NCBI GenBank assembly: GCA_029257405.1
Contig: JARIBO010000019.1
Span: 1-38,156 of the forward strand
DNA from: Caryophanales bacterium
GTDB lineage: Bacteria; Bacillota; Bacilli; Bacillales; Amphibacillaceae
Direction of reading: 5' to 3'
Length of the DNA: 38,156 nucleotides
Of this stretch, positions 17,398-25,471 are shown one piece after another. The translations under genes and the position numbers were made by a program. Under the pieces are notes generated by a model that worked only from the letters and a program-made list of their open reading frames with translations, was not told the origin of the DNA and searched no databases. Numbering within the stretch: the stretch's first letter is position 1; each line of letters starts with the position of its first letter.

Positions 17398-18204
17398 ATG
17401 CATTGGAGAAATCTTTATCGTGGTTTTTTTATGGGAGTAAGTGATATTGTTCCTGGAGTAAGTGGGGGGACAATTGCAGTACTACTTGGAATTTATGATA
17501 ATTTAATTGAAGCAATTAATGGTTTGTTTTCTAAAGAGTGGAAGCGGTATTTAGGATTTTTAATCCCGCTTGGTTTAGGTGTAGGTATTGCATTATTTTC
17601 ATTAAGTCATTTAATGGAGTGGTTACTACAAGAACATCCTGTCCCAACATTTTTTACCTTTATTGGTTTAATTATTGGAGTACTTCCATTCTTGTTTTAT
17701 GAATCAGGCGCAAAAGCTAATTTTAGATTGATTCATTACGTTCTTTTATTAATTGGGATTATAATTCTTATCTTATTACCAGAAGCACCAGGTGAAGGTG
17801 ATATTATTTTTGACCGTACGCTTAGTGTGTATGTGATGTTGTTTTTTTCAGGATTTATCGCTAGTGCAGCAATGATATTACCTGGAATAAGTGGTTCACT
17901 TATATTAATGATTATTGGGGTTTATGCAACAGTAATTAATGGATTAAAAGAATTAGATCTAACACTTATCTTAGTTGTTGGGTCTGGTATCTTTATTGGT
18001 TTAATGACGATGAGTAAAATCATTCATTATTTTTTAACACATTATAGATCAGCTACATTTGCTCTTATTATTGGATTTGTTATCGGTTCAATATTTGTTA
18101 TCTTCCCCGGAACCCCTATTGGAACTACAATGTGGTTAACGAGTCTTTTGACCTTTATAATTGGACTTTCGGTCGCTTTTATTTTAGGGAAAATCGAATA
18201 TTAA
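17398..18204 (+). CDS. popT: DUF368 undecaprenyl-phosphate translocase (PopT family)
   Basis: Polytopic membrane protein of about 268 residues with 8-9 hydrophobic helices. The two halves carry matching signatures, SDIVPGVSGGTIAVLLGIYD near residues 13-32 and AMILPGISGSLILMIIGVY near 160-178, the internal pseudo-repeat typical of DUF368. DUF368 proteins were shown (2023) to return undecaprenyl phosphate across the membrane for reuse in wall synthesis. AAAGGA (17381-17386) leaves 11 bases to the ATG at 17398; a TTG at 17389 is only 2 bases away, so the ATG is preferred. Shares a bidirectional terminator with the next gene. Confidence 0.82.
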   Translation: MHWRNLYRGFFMGVSDIVPGVSGGTIAVLLGIYDNLIEAINGLFSKEWKRYLGFLIPLGLGVGIALFSLSHLMEWLLQEHPVPTFFTFIGLIIGVLPFLFYESGAKANFRLIHYVLLLIGIIILILLPEAPGEGDIIFDRTLSVYVMLFFSGFIASAAMILPGISGSLILMIIGVYATVINGLKELDLTLILVVGSGIFIGLMTMSKIIHYFLTHYRSATFALIIGFVIGSIFVIFPGTPIGTTMWLTSLLTFIIGLSVAFILGKIEY

Positions 18205-18237
18205 AAAAGTCGCAGAAATTTTTCTACGACTTTTTTT
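18203..18237. terminator. Bidirectional terminator, popT / glyoxalase-like gene
   Basis: AAAAAAGTCG.AGAAA pairs with TTTCT.CGACTTTTTTT; runs of A and T on both sides serve both convergent genes. Confidence 0.88.
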
Positions 18238-18883
18238 ATTCGATTTTTAATTCGAGTCCATTATCATCTTTAAAGATAAGTGTTGTATTTTTGAGCCGGA
18301 CTGAATTTCTTAAACGTTTTTTAAAGGGTAAATTATATATATGTAAGAAATTTTCTAAACTTGTACCGCCATACTTAATTTCTGTAATTGCACTTGGATT
18401 TACTAAACTGACATTAATTCGTTCATTTTCTGGTTGATCCCATTCAATTAAAAAAGGAAGAGTTTCTTTTTTATAATCATAAGTCGGAAATAACATGCGC
18501 CACGTAATTGTTTTTCCGTTAGTTAATTTTCTACTACCATTGTAGGGGCCTGTGTAAGGAATATTATTTTTTTCAAAGTGTCTAAGATATTGATCTAAAT
18601 TCTTTGTTTGTAAAGCAAATTGAAAAAGTCCAATTTGATTGTTTTTTAAATGATAGGTAAGGTGTTTAATTAAAGGAGAGTCAGACGCATTAGCTTGCTT
18701 TAGGTTATTAATACCTAACCATTCAATGTAAGCATTATTTGAAAAGTAAGCAAGATAGTTATATGTACCCCATGCTTCATGGTTTCCACCAAAAACAGCT
18801 TTTAAATTATATTTACTACCATAAGCTGCGCTCATTTCTTCAATATCAGTTCCAGCAAAAACAAGGTGATCTAATGTTAACAT
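18236..18883 (-). CDS. VOC superfamily, glyoxalase-like domain protein
   Basis: 215 residues beginning LTLDHLVFAGTDIEEM, the typical first strand of a vicinal oxygen chelate (glyoxalase) module. It continues with GTYNYLAYFSNNAYIEWLGI and, in the second module, RMLFPTYDYKKETLPFLIEWD. This layout matches the Glyoxalase_3-like family found across Firmicutes. Such proteins bind a metal through His and Glu (His6 and Glu54 are candidates), but the substrate is unknown. AAGGAG about 10 bases before the ATG. Single gene. Confidence 0.7.
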   Translation of the reverse strand: MLTLDHLVFAGTDIEEMSAAYGSKYNLKAVFGGNHEAWGTYNYLAYFSNNAYIEWLGINNLKQANASDSPLIKHLTYHLKNNQIGLFQFALQTKNLDQYLRHFEKNNIPYTGPYNGSRKLTNGKTITWRMLFPTYDYKKETLPFLIEWDQPENERINVSLVNPSAITEIKYGGTSLENFLHIYNLPFKKRLRNSVRLKNTTLIFKDDNGLELKIE

Positions 18884-19015
18884 TTATAACAAGCTCCTTT
18901 TCTATAATCATCGCTTTAAATTAATTAACAAGCAAATATAATGAATGATTTTTTTGTAAAATGATGTAAAATAGAACTAAGTAAAAAGATTAATGATAAA
19001 GGTATAGGTGATTTT

Positions 19016-19714
19016 ATGATAGGGTGTTTAATTATACATGGGTATACAGGCGGTCCTTATGAAGTAGAGCCTCTTGCAAAATATTTAGATGAAAAAACCG
19101 ACTGGCAAATTGAAGTACCCGTATTATCAGGACATGGACCTGAGTTGAATTTAGAAGATGTCCATTATGAAACGTGGATTAAAGATGCAGAGAATGCATT
19201 ACATAAATTAAAAGAGACGTGTGATACGATTTATGTTGTTGGATTTTCAATGGGAGGAATGATTGCAGCTTATTTAGCAGCGAATTATCCGATTGACCGT
19301 TTAGTATTACTATCTACAGCAAGAAAGTATTTATCATTTAGACACTTAAGTGCTTATATTAAAAGTGGTATCGAACTAAGTTTAAAAGGTGAATTAAGAG
19401 AAAGTAAATTGTATAAACATTATAAATATAAGTTTGATGTTGTGCCATTTAGTGCAAACATTGAATTTATGAAGTTAGTTAATAAGACAAAACCTTATTT
19501 AAAAAATATCCAGTCACCTGTTTTTATTGCTCAAGGACAAAAAGACGCTGTTGTTCCAGCTAGAGCAGCTTATTCTTTACATGATGAAATTGGTTCAACC
19601 GATAAAGAAGTTGTTTTTTTCGAACGATCAAATCATTTAATTTGTCTGGGATCAGATCATGATGTATTAAATGTCATGATTTATCAATTTTTAAATAAAA
19701 AATTAGAGAAGTAA
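19016..19714 (+). CDS. Alpha/beta hydrolase, carboxylesterase Est30-like
   Basis: 232 residues, cytosolic. The oxyanion loop LIIHGYTGGPYEVEPLAKYL opens the protein; the nucleophile elbow is GFSMGG (about 76-81), the acid is the Asp of AQGQKDAVVPARAA (about 182), and the base is the His of FERSNHLICLGSD (about 211). This order and the small size fit thermostable carboxylesterase Est30 or monoacylglycerol lipase relatives. Natural substrate unknown. Start ATG follows AAAGGTATAGGTG. Ends in a strong hairpin shared with the convergent transporter. Confidence 0.82.
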   Translation: MIGCLIIHGYTGGPYEVEPLAKYLDEKTDWQIEVPVLSGHGPELNLEDVHYETWIKDAENALHKLKETCDTIYVVGFSMGGMIAAYLAANYPIDRLVLLSTARKYLSFRHLSAYIKSGIELSLKGELRESKLYKHYKYKFDVVPFSANIEFMKLVNKTKPYLKNIQSPVFIAQGQKDAVVPARAAYSLHDEIGSTDKEVVFFERSNHLICLGSDHDVLNVMIYQFLNKKLEK

Positions 19715-19716
19715 TA

Positions 19717-19758
19717 AAGGGATATGAAGCATATTTGCAAACATATCCCTTCTATTAT
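19717..19758. terminator. Bidirectional terminator, hydrolase / EamA transporter
   Basis: AAGGGATATG (19717-19726) pairs with CATATCCCTT (19742-19751), 10 bp, followed by CTATTATT. Confidence 0.82.
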
Positions 19759-20660
19759 TCTTTTTGTGATATTGTAATGACTCTTTTTTTAGACGTACTC
19801 ATAATGAATAAAAAGAGCCCGAAAATGACGATAAATCCACCGAGCCACTGCGAATCTGTAATTATTTCACCTAAGATAAAGTAAGCAAGGATAGAAGCAC
19901 CTATTGGCTCAAATACAATTGCCATTGAAATTCTTGAAACACTGACCCATTTTAAAGCCCAATTAAATAAAGTATGGCCTAAAAATGTAGGGAAAATAGC
20001 TAAAGCTAAGAAAATTAACCAATGGTTTTTTGTATAACCAGTAAAATCATTACTTAAAATAAGGTTATAAATAATGAGCGTTATCGAACTCGTACCATAG
20101 ACAATAAAAGTATATGTCATAAGTGAAAGGCTACGGCGCAGTTGTTGGCCAAGTAGGAAATAACCTGTAATAGCAACTGCCCCTAAAAGAGCGAGAATAT
20201 CTCCGTAAAAAGCCATACCACCTAATTGAAAATCACCCCAACTAATGATAAAACTCCCAGTTAACGCTATAAACATGCTAATAACTGCTCCAAGCGAAAA
20301 GCGTTCACCGAAAATAAGAAAGGTTCCTAAGAACGCAAATATAGGCTGTAATGTTACAAGTACAACTGAACTTGCAACAGATGTATAATTTAAAGATTCA
20401 AACCACAAGATAAAATGAAAAGCTAAAAAGACACCAGCTAAACTTGTCAGTATCCAATCTTTTCTTTTAATAATTTTTAATTCATGACGATATTTCAGTA
20501 AAACAATCGGTGCCATAATTAAAACAGCAAGTAACAATCGATAATTTGCGATTATACCAGCAGGAACCCCAGCAGCTAATTTAACTAAAATAGCTGAAGA
20601 AGAAACAGATATTACACCTATGGCAATAACAATAAAAGGATTAAACGGAGGTAACCTCAA
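19755..20660 (-). CDS. DMT superfamily transporter, EamA type
   Basis: 301 residues with ten predicted helices in two EamA repeats (about 10-140 and 150-290). The ends of both halves show the usual Pro/Gly-rich pattern: VTLQPIFAFLGTFLIFGERF in the first and VFEPIGASILAYFILGEIIT in the second. Transports an unknown small metabolite, often amino acid-related, across the cell membrane. TTG start with AAAGGAG 9 bases upstream. A perfect palindrome about 43 bp upstream (20703-20720) may be its operator. Confidence 0.85.
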   Translation of the reverse strand: MRLPPFNPFIVIAIGVISVSSSAILVKLAAGVPAGIIANYRLLLAVLIMAPIVLLKYRHELKIIKRKDWILTSLAGVFLAFHFILWFESLNYTSVASSVVLVTLQPIFAFLGTFLIFGERFSLGAVISMFIALTGSFIISWGDFQLGGMAFYGDILALLGAVAITGYFLLGQQLRRSLSLMTYTFIVYGTSSITLIIYNLILSNDFTGYTKNHWLIFLALAIFPTFLGHTLFNWALKWVSVSRISMAIVFEPIGASILAYFILGEIITDSQWLGGFIVIFGLFLFIMSTSKKRVITISQKE

Positions 20661-20702
20661 GATTAAAAACTCCTTTGTAAGTATAAAAATAACTTCACTC
20701 TT

Positions 20703-20720
20703 ATTTTATCACGATAAAAT
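20703..20720. promoter_or_regulatory. Perfect palindrome upstream of the EamA transporter gene
   Basis: ATTTTATC, two-base spacer, GATAAAAT. On the minus strand it contains TGATAAAAT, an extended -10 element, so a bound repressor would block the transporter promoter. Confidence 0.4.
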
Positions 20721-20766
20721 AGAAATAACATATTTTAGACTGAGGGTACTAAAAAGAATTGAAATG

Positions 20767-21142
20767 TGTTATACTTAAAGATGATATTATGATACATGAG
20801 TATTTTGGGTAGGGCTCAGGACCAATTAATTTGGAGGAAGCCGTTCGGTACTTTAAGAAATATATGCTAAGTTTGATACTTATGCGTTAATCGTAAGTTT
20901 GTAGTATATGAATTTAAAATGAAAAATATGTAAATAAATGTATTAAAACATTATTTACTAAGCGTACGTTCAAAAGGTCAACAAAATAATTAAAAACATA
21001 GATTATAGTCTTCTGTTGTTTTTAGTGAGTTAACTGTTGTAATTTATACGCGATTTTTTGAACGACCTCTTAAAGTTCTTAAGCAGGTTTCCACTTATGT
21101 AAAGTAAAATTTACAAGGTAGAAAAAGGAGAATACTAATAAA
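20767..21142 (+). promoter_or_regulatory. Long structured leader of cshA with extended -10 promoter
   Basis: The 482-bp gap 20661-21142 holds no gene. TGTTATACT (20767-20775) is an extended -10; a start near 20782 gives a leader of about 360 bases. Hairpins: GGCT/AGCC (20813-20816, 20839-20842) closing over CCAA/TTGG (20822-20825, 20831-20834); ACTTATG/CGTAAGT (20878-20884, 20892-20898); AAAAACA/TGTTTTT (20992-20998, 21017-21023). GCGTA with TACGC and CGTTCAAAA with TTTTGAACG are long-range partners that cross, so they form a pseudoknot or exclude each other. It resembles no riboswitch class I know. Confidence 0.5.
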
Positions 21143-22624
21143 TTGACAACATTTAAAGAACTAAATCTATCAGAACCGATTATGAGTGCATTAGAGAAAA
21201 TGGGTTTTGAGGAAGCAACACCAATTCAGGCTGAAACGATTCCACTTGCAATGAAAGGTGAAGACGTGATTGGCCAAGCACAAACAGGAACAGGGAAGAC
21301 AGCAGCATTCGGTATTCCAATGATTGAACGATTTAACCGTAATGAAAAAGGGGTTAAAGGTTTAGTTGTTGCACCGACAAGAGAGCTTGCAATTCAAGTA
21401 GCAGCTGAAATTGACCGTTTAGGTCGTAACAAAGGTATTAAAACACTAGCAGTATATGGTGGACAACAAATGGGCAGACAAATTCGTTCGCTTAAAGATG
21501 GTCCTCATATTGTAGTTGCAACACCAGGTCGTTTACTCGATCACATGCGTCGTCGTACAATTAAAATGAGCGAAATTCAAGTAGCTGTTTTAGATGAAGC
21601 AGACGAAATGCTAAATATGGGATTCATTGATGATATTAAAGATATCTTAAAAGGAATTCCTAAAGAGCGCCAAACGTTACTTTTCTCAGCAACAATGCCG
21701 AGACAAATTCGTGAAATTGCAGCAACAATGATGAAGAGTCCAAAAGAAATTAAAGTTAAAGCAAAAGAAATGACTGTTGAAAATATTAAACAATCATTTA
21801 TTGAGATTCCAGAGCGCTTTAAATTTGATACATTGACAAATCACTTTGATATAAATGCTCCAACACTTTCAATTGTATTTACACGTACTAAAAAACGTGT
21901 TGATGAAATCGCAGAAGGTTTACAAGTTCGTGGTTTCCGTGCAGAAGGTATCCATGGTGATTTAACTCAAGGTAAACGTGAAAGTGTACTAAACCAATTT
22001 AAGAGTGGTCGTGTTGAAGTACTAGTTGCAACTGATGTTGCGGCACGTGGACTTGATATCAGTGGTGTAACACATGTTTATAACTTTGATATTCCACAAG
22101 ATCCTGAAAGTTATGTACACCGTATTGGTCGTACAGGACGTGCAGGTCGTACTGGTGAAGCAATCTCATTTGTAACACCGCGTGAAATACCACATTTACG
22201 TTTGATTGAGAAAGTTACGAAAAGTAAAATGGAGCGTATTGTACCTCCTACAAATACTGAAGCAGCACGTGGACAACAGCATGCAGCAGCAGAAAACTTA
22301 ATTAAAGCAATTAGTGAAGGTAAATTACAAGCATATCAAGATACTGCTAAAGAACTACTTGATGATCACGATTCAATCAGTGTAGTATCAGCAGCATTAA
22401 GCTTATTAACAAAAGAACGTAAAGATGTACCTATCCGTATTTCGTCAGTTCAGCCAATCGCAGTAAGAGGCGGCGGCGGTGGTGGAGGCGGTCGAAATCG
22501 TCGTCCAGGCGGCGGTGGCGGCGGAAGAAATCGTCGTTCAGGTGGCGGAGGCGGCAATCGTCAAGGTGGAAAAGGTCGTAGTAGTAATCGCGGCGGTTCA
22601 CGCAATGAAGGCCGAGGACGTTAA
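21143..22624 (+). CDS. cshA: DEAD-box RNA helicase CshA
   Basis: ATP-dependent RNA helicase of the cold-shock/degradosome type. Q motif ATPIQAET (25-32), Walker A AQTGTGKT (46-53), PTRELA (79-84), TPGR (127-130), DEAD (151-154), SAT (182-184), and HRIGRTGR near 325-332. The C-terminal tail from about residue 437 is a Gly/Arg-rich RNA-binding segment with runs of Gly broken by NRR motifs. 493 residues. The start is TTG with AAGGAG 12 bases upstream, a wide spacing that predicts weak or conditional initiation; no other in-frame start is available before the upstream stop. Preceded by a long structured leader. Confidence 0.93.
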   Translation: MTTFKELNLSEPIMSALEKMGFEEATPIQAETIPLAMKGEDVIGQAQTGTGKTAAFGIPMIERFNRNEKGVKGLVVAPTRELAIQVAAEIDRLGRNKGIKTLAVYGGQQMGRQIRSLKDGPHIVVATPGRLLDHMRRRTIKMSEIQVAVLDEADEMLNMGFIDDIKDILKGIPKERQTLLFSATMPRQIREIAATMMKSPKEIKVKAKEMTVENIKQSFIEIPERFKFDTLTNHFDINAPTLSIVFTRTKKRVDEIAEGLQVRGFRAEGIHGDLTQGKRESVLNQFKSGRVEVLVATDVAARGLDISGVTHVYNFDIPQDPESYVHRIGRTGRAGRTGEAISFVTPREIPHLRLIEKVTKSKMERIVPPTNTEAARGQQHAAAENLIKAISEGKLQAYQDTAKELLDDHDSISVVSAALSLLTKERKDVPIRISSVQPIAVRGGGGGGGGRNRRPGGGGGGRNRRSGGGGGNRQGGKGRSSNRGGSRNEGRGR

Positions 22625-22630
22625 GTAAAT

Positions 22631-22668
22631 AAAAAAGCTAGAAGAGAAAATTCTCTTCTAGCTTTTTT
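22631..22668. terminator. Bidirectional terminator, cshA / methyltransferase
   Basis: An 18-bp perfect stem: AAAAAAGCTAGAAGAGAA (22631-22648), AA loop, then its complement to 22668. Serves both convergent genes. Confidence 0.93.
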
Positions 22669-23266
22669 ATTTTCTAATAATAACTTGTATGAGATGACAT
22701 TTACCATGATGTCTATATCCTTCGTAGCGTTCTGATTCTCCATAATAAAAATGTAAACATTCATATGGTTTAATTATTTCTAAGACAGCTTTAGGGTCAT
22801 ACAAATATTCGACTCTTCCTGGACCACCTGTATTATAGCTAATTTGTGCATCAGAATAAACTTCAAACATGATTAATCCATCTTTTTTAACTGTTTGAAT
22901 AAGGTTATTAATGAGTTTAGCTTGATTGTCTTGATGAACGTGACCAAAAACTAATATGCCATAATCGTAGATATTCTCTGGTAAATTTTCTTCTATAAGA
23001 TTTATTTGTTTTGTCTTGATCGACACATGGTTGTTTTCTGCTAAACTTTCAGCTTTTTTTAGTCCAACACTCGATATGTCATAGGCTGTCACGTCATGGC
23101 CAAGTTTTGCAAGATGGACTGCGTTTCTCCCTTCACCTTCAGCAAGACAAGCTATTGTGCTAGCGGATTTAAATCGTTTTGCTTCTTCTTTAATAAATAC
23201 ATTAGCTTCTCGGCCATAAACAAAATCATCAATTTCAAAAGATTTATCCCATACGTTTTCTACCAA
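22667..23266 (-). CDS. Class I SAM-dependent methyltransferase (TehB-like)
   Basis: 199 residues. The SAM-binding motif I is IACLAEGEGRNAVHLAKLG (about 38-56) and motif II VTAYDISSVGL (about 59-69), followed by YDYGILVFGHVHQDN and GLIMFEVYSDAQ. The opening WDKSFEIDDFVYGREANVFI is shared with the TehB/thiopurine-type small methyltransferases. Substrate unknown; tellurite resistance should not be assumed. TTG start with AGGAGG 8 bases upstream; no ATG is available nearby. Confidence 0.72.
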   Translation of the reverse strand: MVENVWDKSFEIDDFVYGREANVFIKEEAKRFKSASTIACLAEGEGRNAVHLAKLGHDVTAYDISSVGLKKAESLAENNHVSIKTKQINLIEENLPENIYDYGILVFGHVHQDNQAKLINNLIQTVKKDGLIMFEVYSDAQISYNTGGPGRVEYLYDPKAVLEIIKPYECLHFYYGESERYEGYRHHGKCHLIQVIIRK

Positions 23267-23447
23267 TATATTTCCTCCTATATTTACTCTTTTTATTTTA
23301 CAATATCATTTTTTTCTCGTTCTGTAATGCTTCTTTTAGATTAGCAGAACGAGGCTTCTAATGTCATGAAGTATGCTTAGCTAAAAATGTGATTAACTTT
23401 TAAAGCTTACACTGATCTAAGTCTTAAAACTGATTTATTATGCTACT

Positions 23448-23471
23448 AAAAAGAATATATGAGTTCTTTTT
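23448..23471. other. AT-rich hairpin in the 285-bp gap before the DUF3006-like gene
   Basis: AAAAAGAA (23448-23455) pairs with TTCTTTTT (23464-23471). Terminator-like, but no gene ends nearby. The rest of 23267-23551 shows no ORF with a ribosome binding site, only the promoter region of the two flanking genes. Confidence 0.35.
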
Positions 23472-23551
23472 ATGTTAAAAAACAAGGTTCTCTCAAGATG
23501 TTTAAAGCAAAGAAATCGTTTATGCTATGGGTACTTTAAGGAGTGATTATT

Positions 23552-23941
23552 ATGTTTTTTAGTTCATCCATGCAAGTCACCTTTAAAATATTCATGAGTG
23601 TTTTATCATTGATTATTCTATTTAGTTTTCAAACACCAAAAAATATACTCTTAACTCCATTAATCGAACAAATTTATAATCTGTCTGACGAAAAAGAACT
23701 TAAAAGAGGAATTGTCGATCGTATTATTAATAAAAAACAAGTAGTTGTTTTACTAGAAGATGAACTCGAAGAAATAATTATTGAGCAATCAGATGATAAA
23801 TTATTAAAATCAGGTGATGTGATTAATTTAATTGAAGTTGACCAGTCATATAAACTAGTGAATATAAATGAAAGTGAAACAATAAGACTAAAAAAAGAGA
23901 TGCGAGAATTAATTAAACAACTAGATGAAGCGAGTGATTAA
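23552..23941 (+). CDS. Membrane-anchored or secreted DUF3006-like protein
   Basis: 129 residues from the ATG at 23552; AAGGAGTG (23535-23542) leaves 9 bases, while the GTG at 23543 abuts it. The N-terminus (MQVTFKIFMSVLSLIILFSF) is a signal or anchor helix. The rest, RGIVDRIINKKQVVVLLEDE, then LLKSGDVINLIEVDQ and a final ETIRLKKEMRELIKQL helix, has the order of DUF3006 (VDR-strand, acidic strand, GDV turn, charged helix). DUF3006 proteins usually lack a membrane helix. Function unknown; family assignment is by eye. Confidence 0.6.
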   Translation: MFFSSSMQVTFKIFMSVLSLIILFSFQTPKNILLTPLIEQIYNLSDEKELKRGIVDRIINKKQVVVLLEDELEEIIIEQSDDKLLKSGDVINLIEVDQSYKLVNINESETIRLKKEMRELIKQLDEASD

Positions 23942-23980
23942 TTTAATTGTATTTCATTTATTGCATAAAACGATTAAACT

Positions 23981-24009
23981 AAGGAGGAGGTAATATTATA
24001 CACATTTAA
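23981..24009 (+). other. Orphan ribosome binding site with possible 4-codon leader upstream of the MATE gene
   Basis: AAGGAGGAGG (23981-23990) is the strongest anti-16S match in this stretch, yet no ATG, GTG or TTG follows at usable distance. The only continuation is ATT ATA CAC ATT TAA (23995-24009). The MATE gene has its own AGGAG further down. Confidence 0.25.
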
Positions 24010-24027
24010 GTAATAGGAGTTGGTAAG

Positions 24028-25362
24028 ATGGCTCAAGTTAATAAACTCGAGACAGAGTCAGTTCGTGTGAGCTTTTTTAAATATTTGATACCATCACTTA
24101 TCGGAATGGCACTGATGTCGATAAATATCGTTGTGGACGGGGTATTTGTCGGTCACGGCGTTGGTTCAACAGCTTTAGCAGGGATTAATATTGCTGTACC
24201 TGTGTTTTCAATTATCCTTTCAGTTGCATTGTTAATCGGTGTAGGTGGTGGTGCTGTTTATTCGCTTGCGCTTGGTGCAGGTAAGATAAAACATGCGCAG
24301 CGCATATTTACAACGTCGATGAGCTTGGTCACTCTGATCGTTATTTTAATTACGGGAATTAGTTTATTATTTATTCAAGACTTAGCTTACCTATTTGGGG
24401 CAAATGAAGATACATTAGCTTACGCATTAGAGTATATGAGGATATTACTTATCTTTGGTTTGTTAATGGCTTTAGAAACTTCGCTAAGCGTTTTTATAAG
24501 AAACGATGGTAATCCAAATCTTGCAATGATTGGATTAGTATTAACGTCGGTTATCAATATTGGTTTAAATTATTATATGATATTTATATTAAAGTTAGGT
24601 GTAACCGGTGCTGCAATCGCAACGATTATTGCAACAACGATTGGTTTACTTGTATTATTAACTCATTTTTTAAGGAAAGATGCTATTTTAAAACTTGTCC
24701 GGATAAGGTGGAATAAAAAAGATATCAAACGGATAAATACAATTGGTTTTCCAAGTTTTGTCTCAGAAATTGGTATGGGTGTATTTACAATTGGTTATAA
24801 TATAACAATCGTTTACTACGCTGGGACAACGGGTCTTGCAGCGTTTTCAGTACTTAACTATTTACATACCTTTATGTTTTTACTCTTTATGGGAATTGGT
24901 TCATCTATTCAACCGATGATTAGTTTTTATTATGGGGCTGGTTTATTTGATCATATTAAAGCTACGATTAAAATTGCCGAAAAAACAGCTATTGGTATAG
25001 GTGGTTTATTTTTAGTGATTGGTTTCTTTGGGGCCAATATGCTTGTTTCAATGTTTGGTGTTACTTCAAATGAGATTACTGAACTTGCAGTAACAGGAAT
25101 ACGTCTCTTTTTTACCGGGTACATATTTATGGGCATTAATTTTATATATTTAACTTACTTCCAGTCAATCGGTCATGTTAGGCCTTCATTAATGATTACT
25201 TTATTTAGAGGATTTATCTTACTGATAATCATGCTTTTAGTATTGCCAAAAGTAATTGGTATTAACGGTGTTTGGTTAGCATTACCTGTATCAGAAGCGC
25301 TCGTTGCCCTCTTTTTATTATATTACGTAAGACTGGATATTGTTGGTCGTAAGCTTGAGTAG
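24028..25362 (+). CDS. MATE family efflux transporter
   Basis: 444 residues and twelve predicted helices in two MatE halves (about 12-215 and 235-440), the norm for MATE antiporters that export drugs or metabolites using Na+ or H+ gradients. MSINIVVDGVFVGHGVGSTA in helix 1-2 and GVGGGAVYSLALGAGK are the characteristic motifs. The second half begins GFPSFVSEIGMGVFTIGYN. AGGAG 9 bases before the ATG. An extra strong ribosome binding site lies 45 bp upstream. Single gene; substrate unknown. Confidence 0.88.
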   Translation: MAQVNKLETESVRVSFFKYLIPSLIGMALMSINIVVDGVFVGHGVGSTALAGINIAVPVFSIILSVALLIGVGGGAVYSLALGAGKIKHAQRIFTTSMSLVTLIVILITGISLLFIQDLAYLFGANEDTLAYALEYMRILLIFGLLMALETSLSVFIRNDGNPNLAMIGLVLTSVINIGLNYYMIFILKLGVTGAAIATIIATTIGLLVLLTHFLRKDAILKLVRIRWNKKDIKRINTIGFPSFVSEIGMGVFTIGYNITIVYYAGTTGLAAFSVLNYLHTFMFLLFMGIGSSIQPMISFYYGAGLFDHIKATIKIAEKTAIGIGGLFLVIGFFGANMLVSMFGVTSNEITELAVTGIRLFFTGYIFMGINFIYLTYFQSIGHVRPSLMITLFRGFILLIIMLLVLPKVIGINGVWLALPVSEALVALFLLYYVRLDIVGRKLE

Positions 25363-25378
25363 TTGCTTGGTTAGGCGA

Positions 25379-25401
25379 TAGTTTAGTTAAACTAATTTTT
25401 T
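25379..25401. promoter_or_regulatory. Perfect inverted repeat after the MATE gene
   Basis: TAGTTTA (25379-25385), GT, TAAACTA (25388-25394), then six T (25396-25401). It may be a weak terminator for the MATE gene or an operator for the serine hydrolase gene that starts 78 bp on. Confidence 0.4.
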
Positions 25402-25471
25402 AGGCAAAGGCTAGTATGGTAGACTAAAAGTAATTCTACTTATTAAAACATTAATAGATAGGAGCTTAATC

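Noticed and set aside
20800-20900. Known riboswitch or RNase P/tmRNA-like element in the cshA leader
   Set aside because: None of the conserved cores of the common classes, nor the RNase P or tmRNA termini, could be found; only generic hairpins are visible.
23529-23534. GGGTAC as a sigma-B -10 before the DUF3006-like gene
   Set aside because: No GTTT-type -35 at 12-15 bp, and it lies almost on the ribosome binding site.
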